Assembly: GCA_944472135.2 (NCBI GenBank)
Contig: OX235264.1
Coordinates: 125,517,809 to 125,581,808 of the forward strand
Reading direction: 5' to 3'
DNA length: 64,000 nt
Source: Trichobilharzia regenti
Lineage: Eukaryota > Platyhelminthes > Trematoda > Strigeidida > Schistosomatidae
Below the pieces are notes generated by a model. That model saw nothing but the letters and a program-made list of their open reading frames with translations. It had not been told where the DNA came from and searched no databases. A program made the translations under genes and the position numbers. Numbering within the stretch: the first letter of the stretch is position 1; every line of letters starts with the position of its first letter. Below, in pieces: positions 45,491 through 56,411 of this stretch.

Positions 45491-46138
45491 CTAGGTTGGA
45501 AAATCGTTGCAGAGTTCATTTGCTAACTTCCTTCTATCAGCTATATCCTCAAATCTAAACGGCAACACGCCCATGTCATTGTATCGTAGAATATAGATGA
45601 CCAACAAACACACGACATATCTCATCAACCAAGTGTAGAAACAGAGTAATTTACACCAAAGATAATAACATTCAATTAGTAACTTGAAACTAGAAATGCC
45701 TTTATTCATGCAAGTCAATTTAACAATTACTCTCTCGTTTACACTTGGCTTATTCACACTAAACTGACCATTGATATTCGTCCTTTCAAACGAACTGATA
45801 CTACCATAGTCATTGCACAAGATACTTGAGTTGATGGGTGTCTGTTTCATTGTGGATGACAGCACCAACGATGACTGAGTGACACAAGGTGATGAACTTA
45901 GTGGTGGATCAGAAGCTGTTCTTGTTCGGCTCTCAGATAGTTGTCCAACTGCAAGATTACCACCACTGCTGTCTTTCACTACTAGTTCGGGTTTAGCACT
46001 ATCATCTGATGATAGGTGGGCTACACGCTGATCAATTACACTGACTGCCTCACAAGTATGCACACCTTTTGGAAGTGCATCTGCGTTCAATTCTACTTCA
46101 CGTTGTAGTTTTTTTTGATTTACAGCTTGATTCCACAC
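45491..46138 (-). pseudogene. BEL-B second ORF (membrane-segment C-terminus)
   Basis: Native part starts at about LQREVELNADA; the first residues come from SINE sequence. Near-identical to BEL-A 48107-48752. It has a Ser-rich stretch, then a hydrophobic run (LWCKLLCFYTWLMRYVVCLL, then VIYIL) and ends FRFEDIADRRKLANELCNDF. Function unknown; could be a Gag extension or a relic of an envelope-like protein. Confidence 0.65.
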
Positions 46139-46284
46139 TGTATTTTTGGTACAAGTATGGAATTTTTAGCATGAATATCGGTAGCCCAAATTTTGCAGGC
46201 CGACCATAGATATCAGGTGTGCGACGGGGTCGGCTCGAACCCCGGACCATATTCATGATCGGCGAGTCATAACCACTGTGCCAC

Positions 46285-46653
46285 TGTCAATGGAGTTGAA
46301 GATTGAACGATCAATTCTTGGTTGTTTGCCTAAAATCAACTTCCCCGATTTTCGCGGAGGCATCAATACGACAGTCATCGTCTCATCGGTCGCTGTTCAG
46401 AAAGAAGAGTGAAACATCGTCAGAAGTAATACAGAGATTTATTATTGTAATATTTGTTTTCAGACCTTAGTTTACTTAGTTCGCTTATTCCTTTTATATG
46501 TTGGTGTAACAACAAACAAATCTAAAGCGGCAGATCAGTGTTTTGGTTTTGTCGTCCGTTATAACTAAGCGTTTCTGAGAAATCTTCGAAGAACAGAGTG
46601 GGCCCGAGCGTAGCGAGAGCGGGGCATTAACGGTTTATGAGACGTGATTGACA
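46285..46653 (+). repeat. BEL-A 5' LTR
   Basis: Begins TGTCAATGGAGTTG and ends GTGATTGACA. Confidence 0.88.
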
Positions 46654-46797
46654 GTTTCTGACGATAGAAACAGATCCGGCGGATTCAAACAGTTGGTGAA
46701 AGTTTGGATAGTCACCGTTCATTTTTCCTGGTGCCTGCCAAGTCCTCTTTGAACAAGCAATATCTGGAACTGTTTTGGAATTGGGTCAAGTTCAACA

Positions 46798-47955
46798 ATG
46801 CCTGGGTCAAAGAAGGGACAGAGTGTCTTGGATGCAAACAGGAAAGTAAGTCATGGTGACTTGTCTGTTAGTTGTAACGATGTGTCTGATGTTAAGCATG
46901 ACATGGTTGATGTTATTGTTTCGCCGTTCAGGGATAATAGGAACATCAAACTCCCTAAGTTTGAACCACGGTGTTTTGATGGAAACCCAGCTGATTATTT
47001 ACAATTTGTAAAGGAGTTTGAGATCATGTTGAGTGGTATTTTATTAAATGATGAATTGAAGTTAATGTATTTGATGAGATATTGCGCTGGAGATGCTTCA
47101 AGAGCTATACAGTGCTGTAAGTTTATGAAGCCAAAAGAGGGCTACTACGAGGCTATGAGCATATTACGTCAAAGGTTTGGAAGACCTTCGATGATTGCAG
47201 GGGAATTATTCGAGGCTGTTCAGGGTAATGGTGGTCAATTACAGGATAACTCCAAGGCACTCACTGAGTTTTTAGATAATTTGCTAATTTACAAGAATGC
47301 AATGATTTCGATGAATTGCATGAATGACCTCAACTCGAGTTCTATTTTAGAAGTAATAGCAAGACGTATACCTACTCGGCTGCGAAGGAAGTGGGTGGAG
47401 ATAAGCTCCCGTATGGAGGATGAGGGTATCGAGCCGAAGTTTGATGATATCCTGAAACTGGTAAAAGATAGCGTCAATCAATCTATGAGCAAGTTTTCCA
47501 GTCTATTAGATCTCACCCATAGAATAGAGCAGTCTGAGATCAAAATGCAATCACTGATGACGAATAGGCCTCAGAGAGGTGGATATCGAGAAGGTTCCAT
47601 GATGTTTAGTAATGCATATAGACCTAGTGAGTGTAACAGGTTTCATAGTACATCCTCAACAGATAAGTTACAAGATACAAGACAAACACGGTTGTGTTTT
47701 ACACGTTTGCAAGAGGTGCATACAGAGGTGAACTGTGAACCGGTGAGCAAGTTCAGTGATAAGCTAAATGTAAACTCCAGGCCTTACTCCGAATTGTGTA
47801 ACGATAACGGTGTTGTGAAGAAGTCTGTAGTTGCAACTGGTAAGCCATTGTTGAATAGAGTGTCACAGAATAGAGTTACTGCTTCAGAGTGGAGTTCTGA
47901 CTCCACAAGTTTACAAGGTATTACTAGTCAGAGTGAAGTTATAAAACCTTTATGA
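46798..47955 (+). pseudogene. BEL-A gag-like ORF
   Basis: 385 codons from MPGSKKGQSVLDANRK. The DUF1759-like region KLPKFEPRCFDGNPADYLQF...LMRYCAGDASRAIQ lies at about residues 50-105. The C-terminal half is basic (NRPQRGGYREG) and lacks a zinc knuckle. It ends EVIKPL* where BEL-B continues, because one base is missing near 47945. Almost identical to the BEL-B ORF (for example I for F in MLSGILLN). Confidence 0.82.
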
Positions 47956-48752
47956 TTTGTGAGGAGGAACCAAAATTGTCTACTTCTGTTATTAAAGAAT
48001 TTGAAAATGATGAAGTTGATGGTAAATTGAATATTCGTGATAATGATCATGATAATTCACAGTTGTCTTTGGTTGATCATTATGAGATGAGGGATATGCC
48101 TACTACTGCTAAGTTAAATAAAAGTTCTGTAGAACTACAACGTGAAGTAGAATTGAACGCAGATGCAGTTCCAAAAGGTGTGCATACTTGTGAGGCAGTC
48201 AGTGTAATTGATCAGCGTGTAGCCCACCTATCATCAGATGATAGTGCTAAACCCGAACTAGTAGTGAAAGACAGCAGTGGTGGTAATCTTGCAGTTGGAC
48301 AACTATCTGAGAGCCGAACAAGAACAGCTTCTGATCCACCACTAAGTTCATCACCTTGTGTCACTCAGTCATCGTTGGTGCTGTCATCCACAATGAAACA
48401 GACACCCATCAACTCAAGTATCTTGTGCAATGACTATGGTAGTATCAGTTCGTTTGAAAGGACGAATATCAATGGTCAGTTTAGTGTGAATAAGCCAAGT
48501 GTAAACGAGAGAGTAATTGTTAAATTGACTTGCATGAATAAAGGCATTTCTAGTTTCAAGTTACTAATTGAATGTTATTATCTTTGGTGTAAATTACTCT
48601 GTTTCTACACTTGGTTGATGAGATATGTCGTGTGTTTGTTGGTCATCTATATTCTACGATACAATGACATGGGCGTGTTGCCGTTTAGATTTGAGGATAT
48701 AGCTGATAGAAGGAAGTTAGCAAATGAACTCTGCAACGATTTTCCAACCTAG
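47952..48752 (+). CDS. BEL-A second ORF, continuation of gag in another frame
   Basis: 266 codons, MICEEEPKLSTSVIKEFEND to ADRRKLANELCNDFPT. In BEL-B the first part is in frame with gag, so this is probably the C-terminal half of a longer ancestral protein rather than a separate gene. It is acidic and Ser-rich, then has a hydrophobic segment at about residues 215-240 (YYLWCKLLCFYTWLMRYVVC). Its role is not known. Confidence 0.6.
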   Translation: MICEEEPKLSTSVIKEFENDEVDGKLNIRDNDHDNSQLSLVDHYEMRDMPTTAKLNKSSVELQREVELNADAVPKGVHTCEAVSVIDQRVAHLSSDDSAKPELVVKDSSGGNLAVGQLSESRTRTASDPPLSSSPCVTQSSLVLSSTMKQTPINSSILCNDYGSISSFERTNINGQFSVNKPSVNERVIVKLTCMNKGISSFKLLIECYYLWCKLLCFYTWLMRYVVCLLVIYILRYNDMGVLPFRFEDIADRRKLANELCNDFPT

Positions 48753-48754
48753 GG

Positions 48755-49215
48755 CGTCAACCTGAGAAGGGTTGTAGGCGTACTGCTGTAAGTCCTACAG
48801 TTCTTCAAAGGGTAGCGCATCAATGAGCAGTCAAATGTGCTTGGTGTGTGATCTTTTACATATGTTCATATTGTATATACTGAATTGATATCATCTGTCA
48901 TCTAGCTGTTGGTAATTCTGTTTGTGTCCGGACGACTTCCACTTGGATCATCAACCTGAGAAGGAATGTAGGCGTACTGGTGTAAGTCCTACAGTTCTTC
49001 AAGGGTAGTTTGTCGTGTCAGAATCCACAACATTTGTTGTGTTGATTGTACATATGTTTGTGTTAAATAGTTGTGTGAGTTCCAATTGATGTAATTGTTG
49101 GTTAATCTTGTTTGTGTCTGGACATTCCACAACTTACAATCGTCAACCTGTGAAGGGTTGCAGGCGTACTGGTGTTAGCTCTGCGATTCTTCAAAAGAAT
49201 TCCATCAAGACATGA
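48755..49215 (+). repeat. Three tandem ~190-bp units in BEL-A
   Basis: Units start near 48755, 48950 and 49140. Each has a GTCAACCTGAGAAGGGTTGT-like start, GGCGTACTG and TCCTACAGTTCTTCAA. The BEL-B copy has only two (about 45230-45305 and 45420-45490, minus strand). Confidence 0.7.
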
Positions 49216-49861
49216 TCCGCGAAGTTATTTGTACTGTTTGTGTATACGTGTGGTGTGTCTTCGCAATTTGTGATTTTGGATCAGTTGTGTTTACTGACTG
49301 TTTTCGTGCCTTGTTTTTATTGCATAATTTTGTTAAAATTTTCGTCGTGATTACTTCTGAAGTTGTTTCTTGTCTTCTACATCCGTGAATGAATTGATTG
49401 ATGTTAGAGACAGCAGATGGGGCGTATACGCCGGGGAGGCTAGGCTATTGGTGAGAATGAAATGCACACGGAGATAATTGTTAGCTGCGGTCCGACACGC
49501 CGGGGAGAAAGAGTGTAAACGACTGAGGCTCGCATGCGTCACCGCTACTAGAACTGAGGCAAAATGAGGGACAAGCGATTGCAGTGGTAATTGGTAGTAA
49601 GTAGATAAGAGGATGTGCGTAGAGTATCGTGAGGTGGTGCTATGGTCACTTTGCATTCTGCAAGAGTCATTCTAGCAAGTGGCCGCGCAGGTCGTCATTG
49701 ATGTTTGAGACTGTGCTGTGGGTATGCTTGTGGAGTGTTGGCTTTTCTGTTTGTTTTCCATTTCAGCTCTGTCCGTGTGACCCGGGTTCTCGCAATGGCA
49801 TCCAAGTCAACGTGTATTGGTCGTGATGGAAAAAGTGGTTGGATCCTTTCTTGCCGGGGAG

Positions 49862-50230
49862 TGTCAATGCAGTTGAAGATTGAACGATCAATTCTTGGTT
49901 GTTTGCCTAAAATCAACTTCCCCGATTTTCGCGGAGGCATCAATACGACAGTCATCGTCTCATCGGTCGCTGTTCAGAAAGAAGAGTGAAACATCGTCAG
50001 AAGTAATACAGAGATTTATTATTGTAATATTTGTTTTCAGACCTTAGTTTACTTAGTTCGCTTATTCCTTTTATATGTTGGTGTAACAACAAACAAATCT
50101 AAAGCGGCAGATCAGTGTTTTGGTTTTGTCGTCCGTTATAACTAAGCGTTTCTGAGAAATCTTCGAAGAACAGCGTGGGCCCGAGCGTAGCGAGAGCGGG
50201 GCATTAACGGTTTATGAGACGTGATTGACA
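49862..50230 (+). repeat. BEL-A 3' LTR
   Basis: Same ends and length as the 5' LTR. It is preceded by the polypurine-like TTGCCGGGGAG at 49851-49861. Confidence 0.88.
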
Positions 50231-50409
50231 GCCACCGACGCGCAGGAATCGATCCTACCGATATCTGTGAGGATAATTGTTGTAAAATATTTGTGCAGAA
50301 CCTCTATTTAACTTAGCAGTAGTGGACATTCCCCTCATTTCATCATGATCAACCAAAGACAACTGTGAAGTACCATGATCATTATCACGAATATTCAATT
50401 TACCACCAT

Positions 50410-51639
50410 CTATCTGGTCGACTTCATCATTTTCAATCTCTTAATAACAGAAGTGGATGATTTGTGTTCTTCCTCACAAATCGCTAAAGATTTTATACCT
50501 TCACTCTGACTAGTGATACCTTGTAAACTTGTGGAGTCAGAACTCCACTCTGAAGCAGTAACTCTATTCTGTGACACTCTATTCAACAATGGCTTACCAG
50601 TTGCAACTACAGACTTCTTCACAACACCGTTATCGTTACACAATTCGGAGTAAGGCCTGGAGTTTACATTTAGCTTATCACTGAACTTGCTCACCGGTTC
50701 ACAGTTCACCTCTGTATGCACCTCTTGCAAACGTGTAAAACACAACCGTGTTTGTCTTGTATCTTGTAACTTATCTGTTGAGGATGTACTATGAAACCTG
50801 TTACACTCACTAGGTCTATATGCATTACTAAACATCATGGAACCTTCTCGATATCCACCTCTCTGAGGCCTATTCGTCATCAGTGATTGCATTTTGATCT
50901 CAGACTGCTCTATTCTATGGGTGAGATCTAATAGACTGGAAAACTTGCTCATAGATTGATTGACGCTATCTTTTACCAGTTTCAGGATATCATCAAACTT
51001 CGGCTCGATACCCTCATCCTCCATACGGGAGCTTATCTCCACCCACTTCCTTCGCAGCCGAGTAGGTATACGTCTTGCTATTACTTCTAAAATAGAACTC
51101 GAGTTGAGGTCATTCATGCAATTCATCGAAATCATTGCATTCTTGTAAATTAGCAAATTATCTAAAAACTCAGTGAGTGCCTTGGAGTTATCCTGTAATT
51201 GACCACCATTACCCTGAACAGCCTCGAATAATTCCCCTGCAATCATCGAAGGTCTTCCAAACCTTTGACGTAATATGCTCATAGCCTCGTAGTAGCCCTC
51301 TTTTGGCTTCATAAACTTACAGCACTGTATAGCTCTTGAAGCATCTCCAGCGCAATATCTCATCAAATACATTAACTTCAATTCATCATTTAATAAAAAA
51401 CCACTCAACATGATCTCAAACTCCTTTACAAATTGTAAATAATCAGCTGGGTTTCCATCAAAACACCGTGGTTCAAACTTAGGGAGTTTGATGTTCCTAT
51501 TATCCCTGAACGGCGAAACAATAACATCAACCATGTCATGCTTAACATCAGACACATCGTTACAACTAACAGACAAGTCACCATGACTTACTTTCCTGTT
51601 TGCATCCAAGACACTCTGTCCCTTCTTTGACCCAGGCAT
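50410..51639 (-). pseudogene. BEL-B gag-like ORF
   Basis: 409 codons from ATG (MPGSKKGQSVLDANRKVSHG). The block KLPKFEPRCFDGNPADYLQF, VKEFEIML and KLMYLMRYCAGDASRAIQ is the BEL/Pao Gag type (DUF1759-like capsid). No CCHC zinc knuckle is visible. In a BEL element Gag forms the particle. Compared with BEL-A it reads on through SLAICEEEHKSSTSVIK, then leaves frame after a 1-nt loss near 50440 and stops. Confidence 0.8.
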
Positions 51640-51807
51640 TGTTGAACTTGACCCAATTCCAAAACAGTTCCAGATATTGCTTGTTCAAAGAGGACTTGGC
51701 AGGCACCAGGAAAAATGAACGGTGACTATCCAAACTGTCACCATCTGTCAGATATCGACAGAAACTGACTGGAAACCGTCAGAATCTGACAACGTACCGT
51801 CAGAAAC

Positions 51808-52164
51808 TGTCAGTCACGTCTCTTAAACTGTTAATGCGCAGCTCTTTCTACGCTGGGCCTCACGCTCATCCTCCTTGCTTCTCAGAAACGCTTAGTACGA
51901 ACGGACAAAAAACCAGAACACAGGTTGGCGACTCGAGAATTCTTTATTCTAACACCAACATATAGCTAACCTTACAACTAAGGTCTGTGAACAAATATTA
52001 CAATAATAAATCACAATATTACTTCTGACGGTTTGTCCAGACTTCTTTCTGAACAGCCACCGATGAGACGATGACTGGAGTATTGATGCCTATGCGAAAA
52101 TTAGGGAAGTTGGGTTTGAGCAAACAACCGTGAATTGATCGTTCAATCTTCAACTACATTGACA
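51808..52164 (-). repeat. BEL-B 5' LTR
   Basis: Begins TGTCAATGTAG and ends GTGACTGACA on the minus strand. The upstream half is clearly related to the BEL-A LTR, the rest much less. Confidence 0.82.
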
Positions 52165-53140
52165 ACATGAGAATCATAAAAATTTTTGAACGATGGGACT
52201 AGCAGTTTCTAGTGGGTGATGGGATGCAGTGCGGTTAGTGCGACCTAGGCGACTTATGGTTTTGTAAATTTTGCACTGGTTTACTGCCATCAACCTGTAG
52301 AAATTTCGCAGCAGTCTTTCGGACGTCTTAATCCAAGAGGCCGTGGAACTTCTCATCTCCAAGAATTCGACAATGTGTTGAGATGACGGTAAAAGCCAGC
52401 TTCCGAAATCGATACAGGGAACCACGAATGTTGGCTTAATCGCATTACTCTGACAGAACTACATCTCGAAGTGACAGACACAAAGGAGGCATTGTGTGCT
52501 AAATAATATCCAGTGTTTCGCAGCAGGTCCTGGAATCTCAGATGGCTGCTAGTTCCAACACTGTAGGACCACCTGGTTTATGTATCACACAAAATTCTCG
52601 ACGCGCCTGGTGGAATAATGACTTCTATATGCTGTGAGAGCAAAGTGGAAGACACTGACTCCTCTCGACTTGTGCTGAAAATCAGGAAGCTGAAAAACTA
52701 TATAATCATACACATTTAGTATGAACAAGTAAACTTACATGAAATGCATACCATTTTTACTGCCACGATCAATTATGTCACAAATTACAATTGTGAATTA
52801 GCATAGATTATCACCTTTTCAAAAGTCCAAATCGTTGAATTACAGTACAAGCGATCAGAACAAATTCTCATAAATGTTACATTGTAAACCCTTCACTAAG
52901 TTCACCATCGAAGGTGAGTGACAACCCAAACTTAGTTTCATTTCCTGATGATGGTTTCGGTCAACTGATAAACAACATATGTCAAGGAACTTATCCATAA
53001 GTTCCTGTTGTTATGAAGACGCTCTGCATCGATACATACTATGTACTTTCTTTGACTTGAACTCCGAAACACCGGTATTGTAAGAAGGAAGCTATATCGA
53101 TTGGCAATTAAAGTGGAGAACAGAACAAGCCTACAAACAA
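52165..53140. other. Between BEL-B and element D: nothing firm
   Basis: Two minus-strand frames (52425-52174, 53153-52938) have no recognisable similarity. The part nearest 53140 may be the tail of element D. Confidence 0.4.
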
Positions 53141-53252
53141 ATGTTTTATACAAATTTATTATGTACTTTTATTCGTATTCGGTCGTTTTTGTTGAACTTG
53201 TTCACAGTTTACAGTTTACAATTTATTTAGGATAGTAGGCTATATGCCTGTG

Positions 53253-56093
53253 TTAATCCTTTCGATTTATTGCATACAGGAGGTCCAATCTCGCCTTGAA
53301 TGGATCAACGGATGGCGCTGATACGACGTGTTCCGGTAGGGAGTTCCAATGGTTCACAATTCGATGCGAAAAACGGATTTCCAGACGCAGACGATTCGAC
53401 CGTGGTTTTTTAACCTTGAGGTGATGTCCTCGCAATTGGTTGGTGCTAGAAGGAAGAAATAATTTAGATAAATTAGCTCCAAAATCATTTCTTAGGATAC
53501 GGTATGCTAGTATTAGGTCACCCCTAAGTCGTCTGTATGACAGTGGAAATAAACCCAGTCGACTTAACCTCTCCTCATATGACAGGGTTGAGAAACCCTT
53601 TATTAGCTTAGTTCCTACTCTTTGCACCCTTTCTAATAAGTCTATTTCGTATTTGAAACACGGGCTCGCTGCCTGGATCCCATATTCCAAATGAGGTCTG
53701 ATATAAGTCGGATATAATATACGAAATATATCAGCGTCAAAGTTCGCAAAAGCCTTGCGTATGGCCCATAACATTCTAAAATCCTTAGTGGCTGCAGTTC
53801 TACAGTTTGTTGCTGTTTTCAAGTCATGCTGCACAACCACTCCCAAGTCCTTGTGCTCAGTGACCACTGGGAGAGTAATGCCATTCATTGAGTAATTGTG
53901 CACGTGACTATGGGATACATGCATAACTACACTCTTGCTTAAGTTAATCTCCAAGGCCAGGTGCTTACACCAATCACTTGACAAGTTTAAATCTTCCTGC
54001 AAAGCAAGTTGATCACTGTCATCGTGCAAAGCCCTCCATATCTTGATGTCATCAGCAAACAGTAAGCAGGATGACTTAACTACCGATGGAATCTCATTAA
54101 CATAAATCAGGAAAAGAAGTGGGCCTAGAATTGTACCCTGAGGAACGCCACCCTTGACCGATTCCCATGTTGATAAAACCCCGTTAACTCGTACTCTTTG
54201 TCTTCTGTCCTTTAGAAAGTCTTGAATCCAGTCGGTAACCACTTTATTGATTCCCAGACTACCTAACTTTACTAGAAGACCTGAATGAGAAACCCTGTCA
54301 AACGCCTTGCTAAGGTCTATGAATATGGCATCCACCGGTATATTAGCATCAGCTGAGCTTGCCCAACTTTCTCTGGCCAAAAGAAGGTTGGTCAAGCAAG
54401 AATGACCTGCTCTAAAACCGTGCTGTTCCACAGCGAAAAGTTTGTTCCCTTCAATGAACTGAATGATAGCATCACGAATTATTCTTTCTAGTAGTTTAAC
54501 AACAATACTGGTCAAACTAACAGGACGATAGTTATGAACTAAGTTTCTAGATCCGGTTTTGAAGACCGGACTAATGATGGCATCTTTCCAGTCTCTTGGA
54601 CATTTAGACTGGCCCAGAGACATATTGAAGATTACCGACAATGGCTCGGCTATGATTTCAGCCAATGCTGTTAATATACGTGGGTGGAGTTCATCAGGGC
54701 CACTGGACTTACCAGGATTGAGCCTTAGAAGCCACTTTAGGACAGTATCCTTTCCAATGTATAAGGGTGCCATTTTCAAGTTACCTTCTGGAAAATTTAC
54801 AAAGCTGGTATCAATATTATCGGAGAATACTTGACTAAAGTGCTTGGACAAAGCCTCAGCCTTAGTCAAGTTATCCTCAGCCATGTTTGTCTGGTCAACT
54901 TCAAGCATAAGAGGTGGGATAGCATCACTCTTACGTGTTCTTCTCTTTATATATGAGAAGAGTCTTTATGGGCAGCCTGGTGAACTTTTAACTAACTGGG
55001 TTTCGTAAGCTATCCTTGACTGGTGGATCAAAGTTTTACACTGGTTTCTGGTTTCACAGTATTTCAGCCGGAACTGCTGTAGCCCAGTAGAAATAAAGAG
55101 ATTCCAGAACCTTTTTCTCCGTCTCAGGAGTGCTATAGCTTGTCTATTTATCCATGGTGGCCGATTTGTTGGCCTTTTAGGAACCCTCCAGGGGATGAGA
55201 TCAGTGGTAACCCTCTCAAGTGTTTTCTTAAATCTATCCCATTCATCTTCAATGGATGAGACAATGTTGACTGACCAGTTGGCAGTTGAAGCACGCTCCT
55301 TTATAGCCACTATGTCAGCATGCCAAACACTAGGCCGGGATTTGGGTTGAAAACTGACTAAATTGCCAGCCCTTAAGTTAAAATCTAACACCCCATGATC
55401 ACTGTTTGCTAGAGGTGGATGAATAACTAGACCATCCACGTCGTCGTTGTCATGAGTAAGCACTAAGTCCAGCAAGGAAGATCCTTGGGTAGAACCGAAT
55501 CTTGTACTACCTAAGGCATGTTGTGTCAGGGCATTTTCCATGGTTGTCAAGAGTAACCGGCTGTCAAACTTATCAGCGGATCCTGGAGATGTGACAGCTA
55601 CCCAGTCTATATGAGGTGCATTAAAATCACCTAGAATAAGACAGCTACTGTGTTTACTCCATTGTTTGAGGTGATCTAAAATGAAGTCATCACACTGACA
55701 GTAGGGACTTCTATACAGAACTCCAATGAGTAGAGTGCAGGTTGCAAAGCTTACTTCACAGCTAATTACCTCACCTGTCCCACTGTCATGAGCTTCAGAT
55801 TTCACGGAATGAACATGTAGGGAGTTGTTGATGTACAGAGCAACCCCGCCACCTCTACGACCCTTAATCCTGTCGCTGCGCAAGCAACTAAATCCGCATA
55901 GCTCAGGTGTGTCATCTAATCCCGAAACCAGCCATGTTTCAGTAATGGCCACAATACCTGGGCTAAGGTCTTCTACTAATACACCTAGCTCGTGAAATTT
56001 GTTCCCGATACTACGTATATTTGTGTAAACTGCCTTCAGGCTTCCTATGCGGTCTGGCTTATCCACACAGGTCTTGGAAGCATACGTTTCCAA
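53253..56093 (-). pseudogene. Element D ORF2: endonuclease-reverse transcriptase with one stop
   Basis: The EN part (56093-54966) has VYTNIRSIGNKFHELGVLVE, IVAITETWL (catalytic Glu), RRGGGVALYI, LILGDFNAPHIDW and NSDHGVLDF. A single in-frame TAA after SPGCP separates it from the RT part, and no frame change is needed. RT (54908-53253) has NPGKSSGPDELHPRIL, NYRPVSLTSIVVKLLERII, QHGFRAGHSCLTNLL, IFIDLSKAFDRVSH, GGVPQGTILGPLLFLIYVNE and LLFADDIKIWR (catalytic FADD), then a long C-terminal domain. CR1/Jockey type. The stop at about 54966 disables it. No ATG begins the frame, so initiation may rely on ORF1 overlap. Confidence 0.88.
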
Positions 56094-56251
56094 GACCTGA
56101 CTATTTGAAAACCCACCAGTTTAAGGTTAGTCTCACCATTTTTATGTCTTCTTTCTAGCTGGGACAAAACTTCTTTTCGTTTAAGTCTGCCTTCAAGAGA
56201 TAAATCAGGTCTGGCTGAAATTCCTGACCCCGCAAGGTTGTGTACATTAGC
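56045..56251 (-). pseudogene. Element D ORF1, C-terminal part beyond the insertion
   Basis: Read on from the target site: LANVHNLAGSGISARPDLSL, EGRLKRKEVLSQLERRHKNG, ETNLKLVGFQIV. This is the end of the RRM/C-terminal region and overlaps the start of ORF2. It proves element C sits inside ORF1. Confidence 0.8.
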
Positions 56252-56275
56252 CAGTAGATGATTCCGTTCATCAGG
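56252..56275. repeat. Target-site duplication of element C, left copy
   Basis: 24 bp starting CAGTAGATGATTCC and ending GTTCATCAGG, identical to 62338-62361. Confidence 0.95.
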
Positions 56276-56411
56276 TCATCGGCACGGTACGTTCAACGTT
56301 TGCGTTACATTTTTACGTGATTCGTTACATAAAATTTATCTTGTTGTAATACTTGCACAAGTACTATACCACTTCCATACTTGCAACCATTAAATTTCAT
56401 TTCTAATAGTT

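Larger units (their letters stand above)
46285..50230 (+). mobile_element. BEL-A: young pol-less BEL/Pao-like LTR element (+)
   Basis: Two 369-bp LTRs differing at two positions by eye, a perfect 5-bp duplication GCCAC (46280-46284, 50231-50235), a gag-like ORF and a second ORF. The interior is about 3.2 kb, far shorter than a complete BEL element, because pol is missing. It must depend on another element for movement. Confidence 0.88.
46105..50245 (-). repeat. S1 SINE (-) split by BEL-A
   Basis: Most of the SINE is at 46105-46284. Its last bases (CCACCGACGCGC) are at 50232-50245, beyond BEL-A. It sits between the two coding parts of BEL-B. Confidence 0.8.
44182..52164 (-). mobile_element. 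BEL-B: pol-less BEL/Pao-like LTR element (-), interrupted
   Basis: 357-bp LTRs at 51808-52164 (5') and 44182-44538 (3'). The interior carries a gag-like ORF and a second ORF. No protease, RT, RNase H or integrase motif was seen. Flanking ACATA (44177-44181) and ACATG (52165-52169) fit a 5-bp duplication with one change. Interrupted by an S1 SINE and, within it, by BEL-A. Confidence 0.8.
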
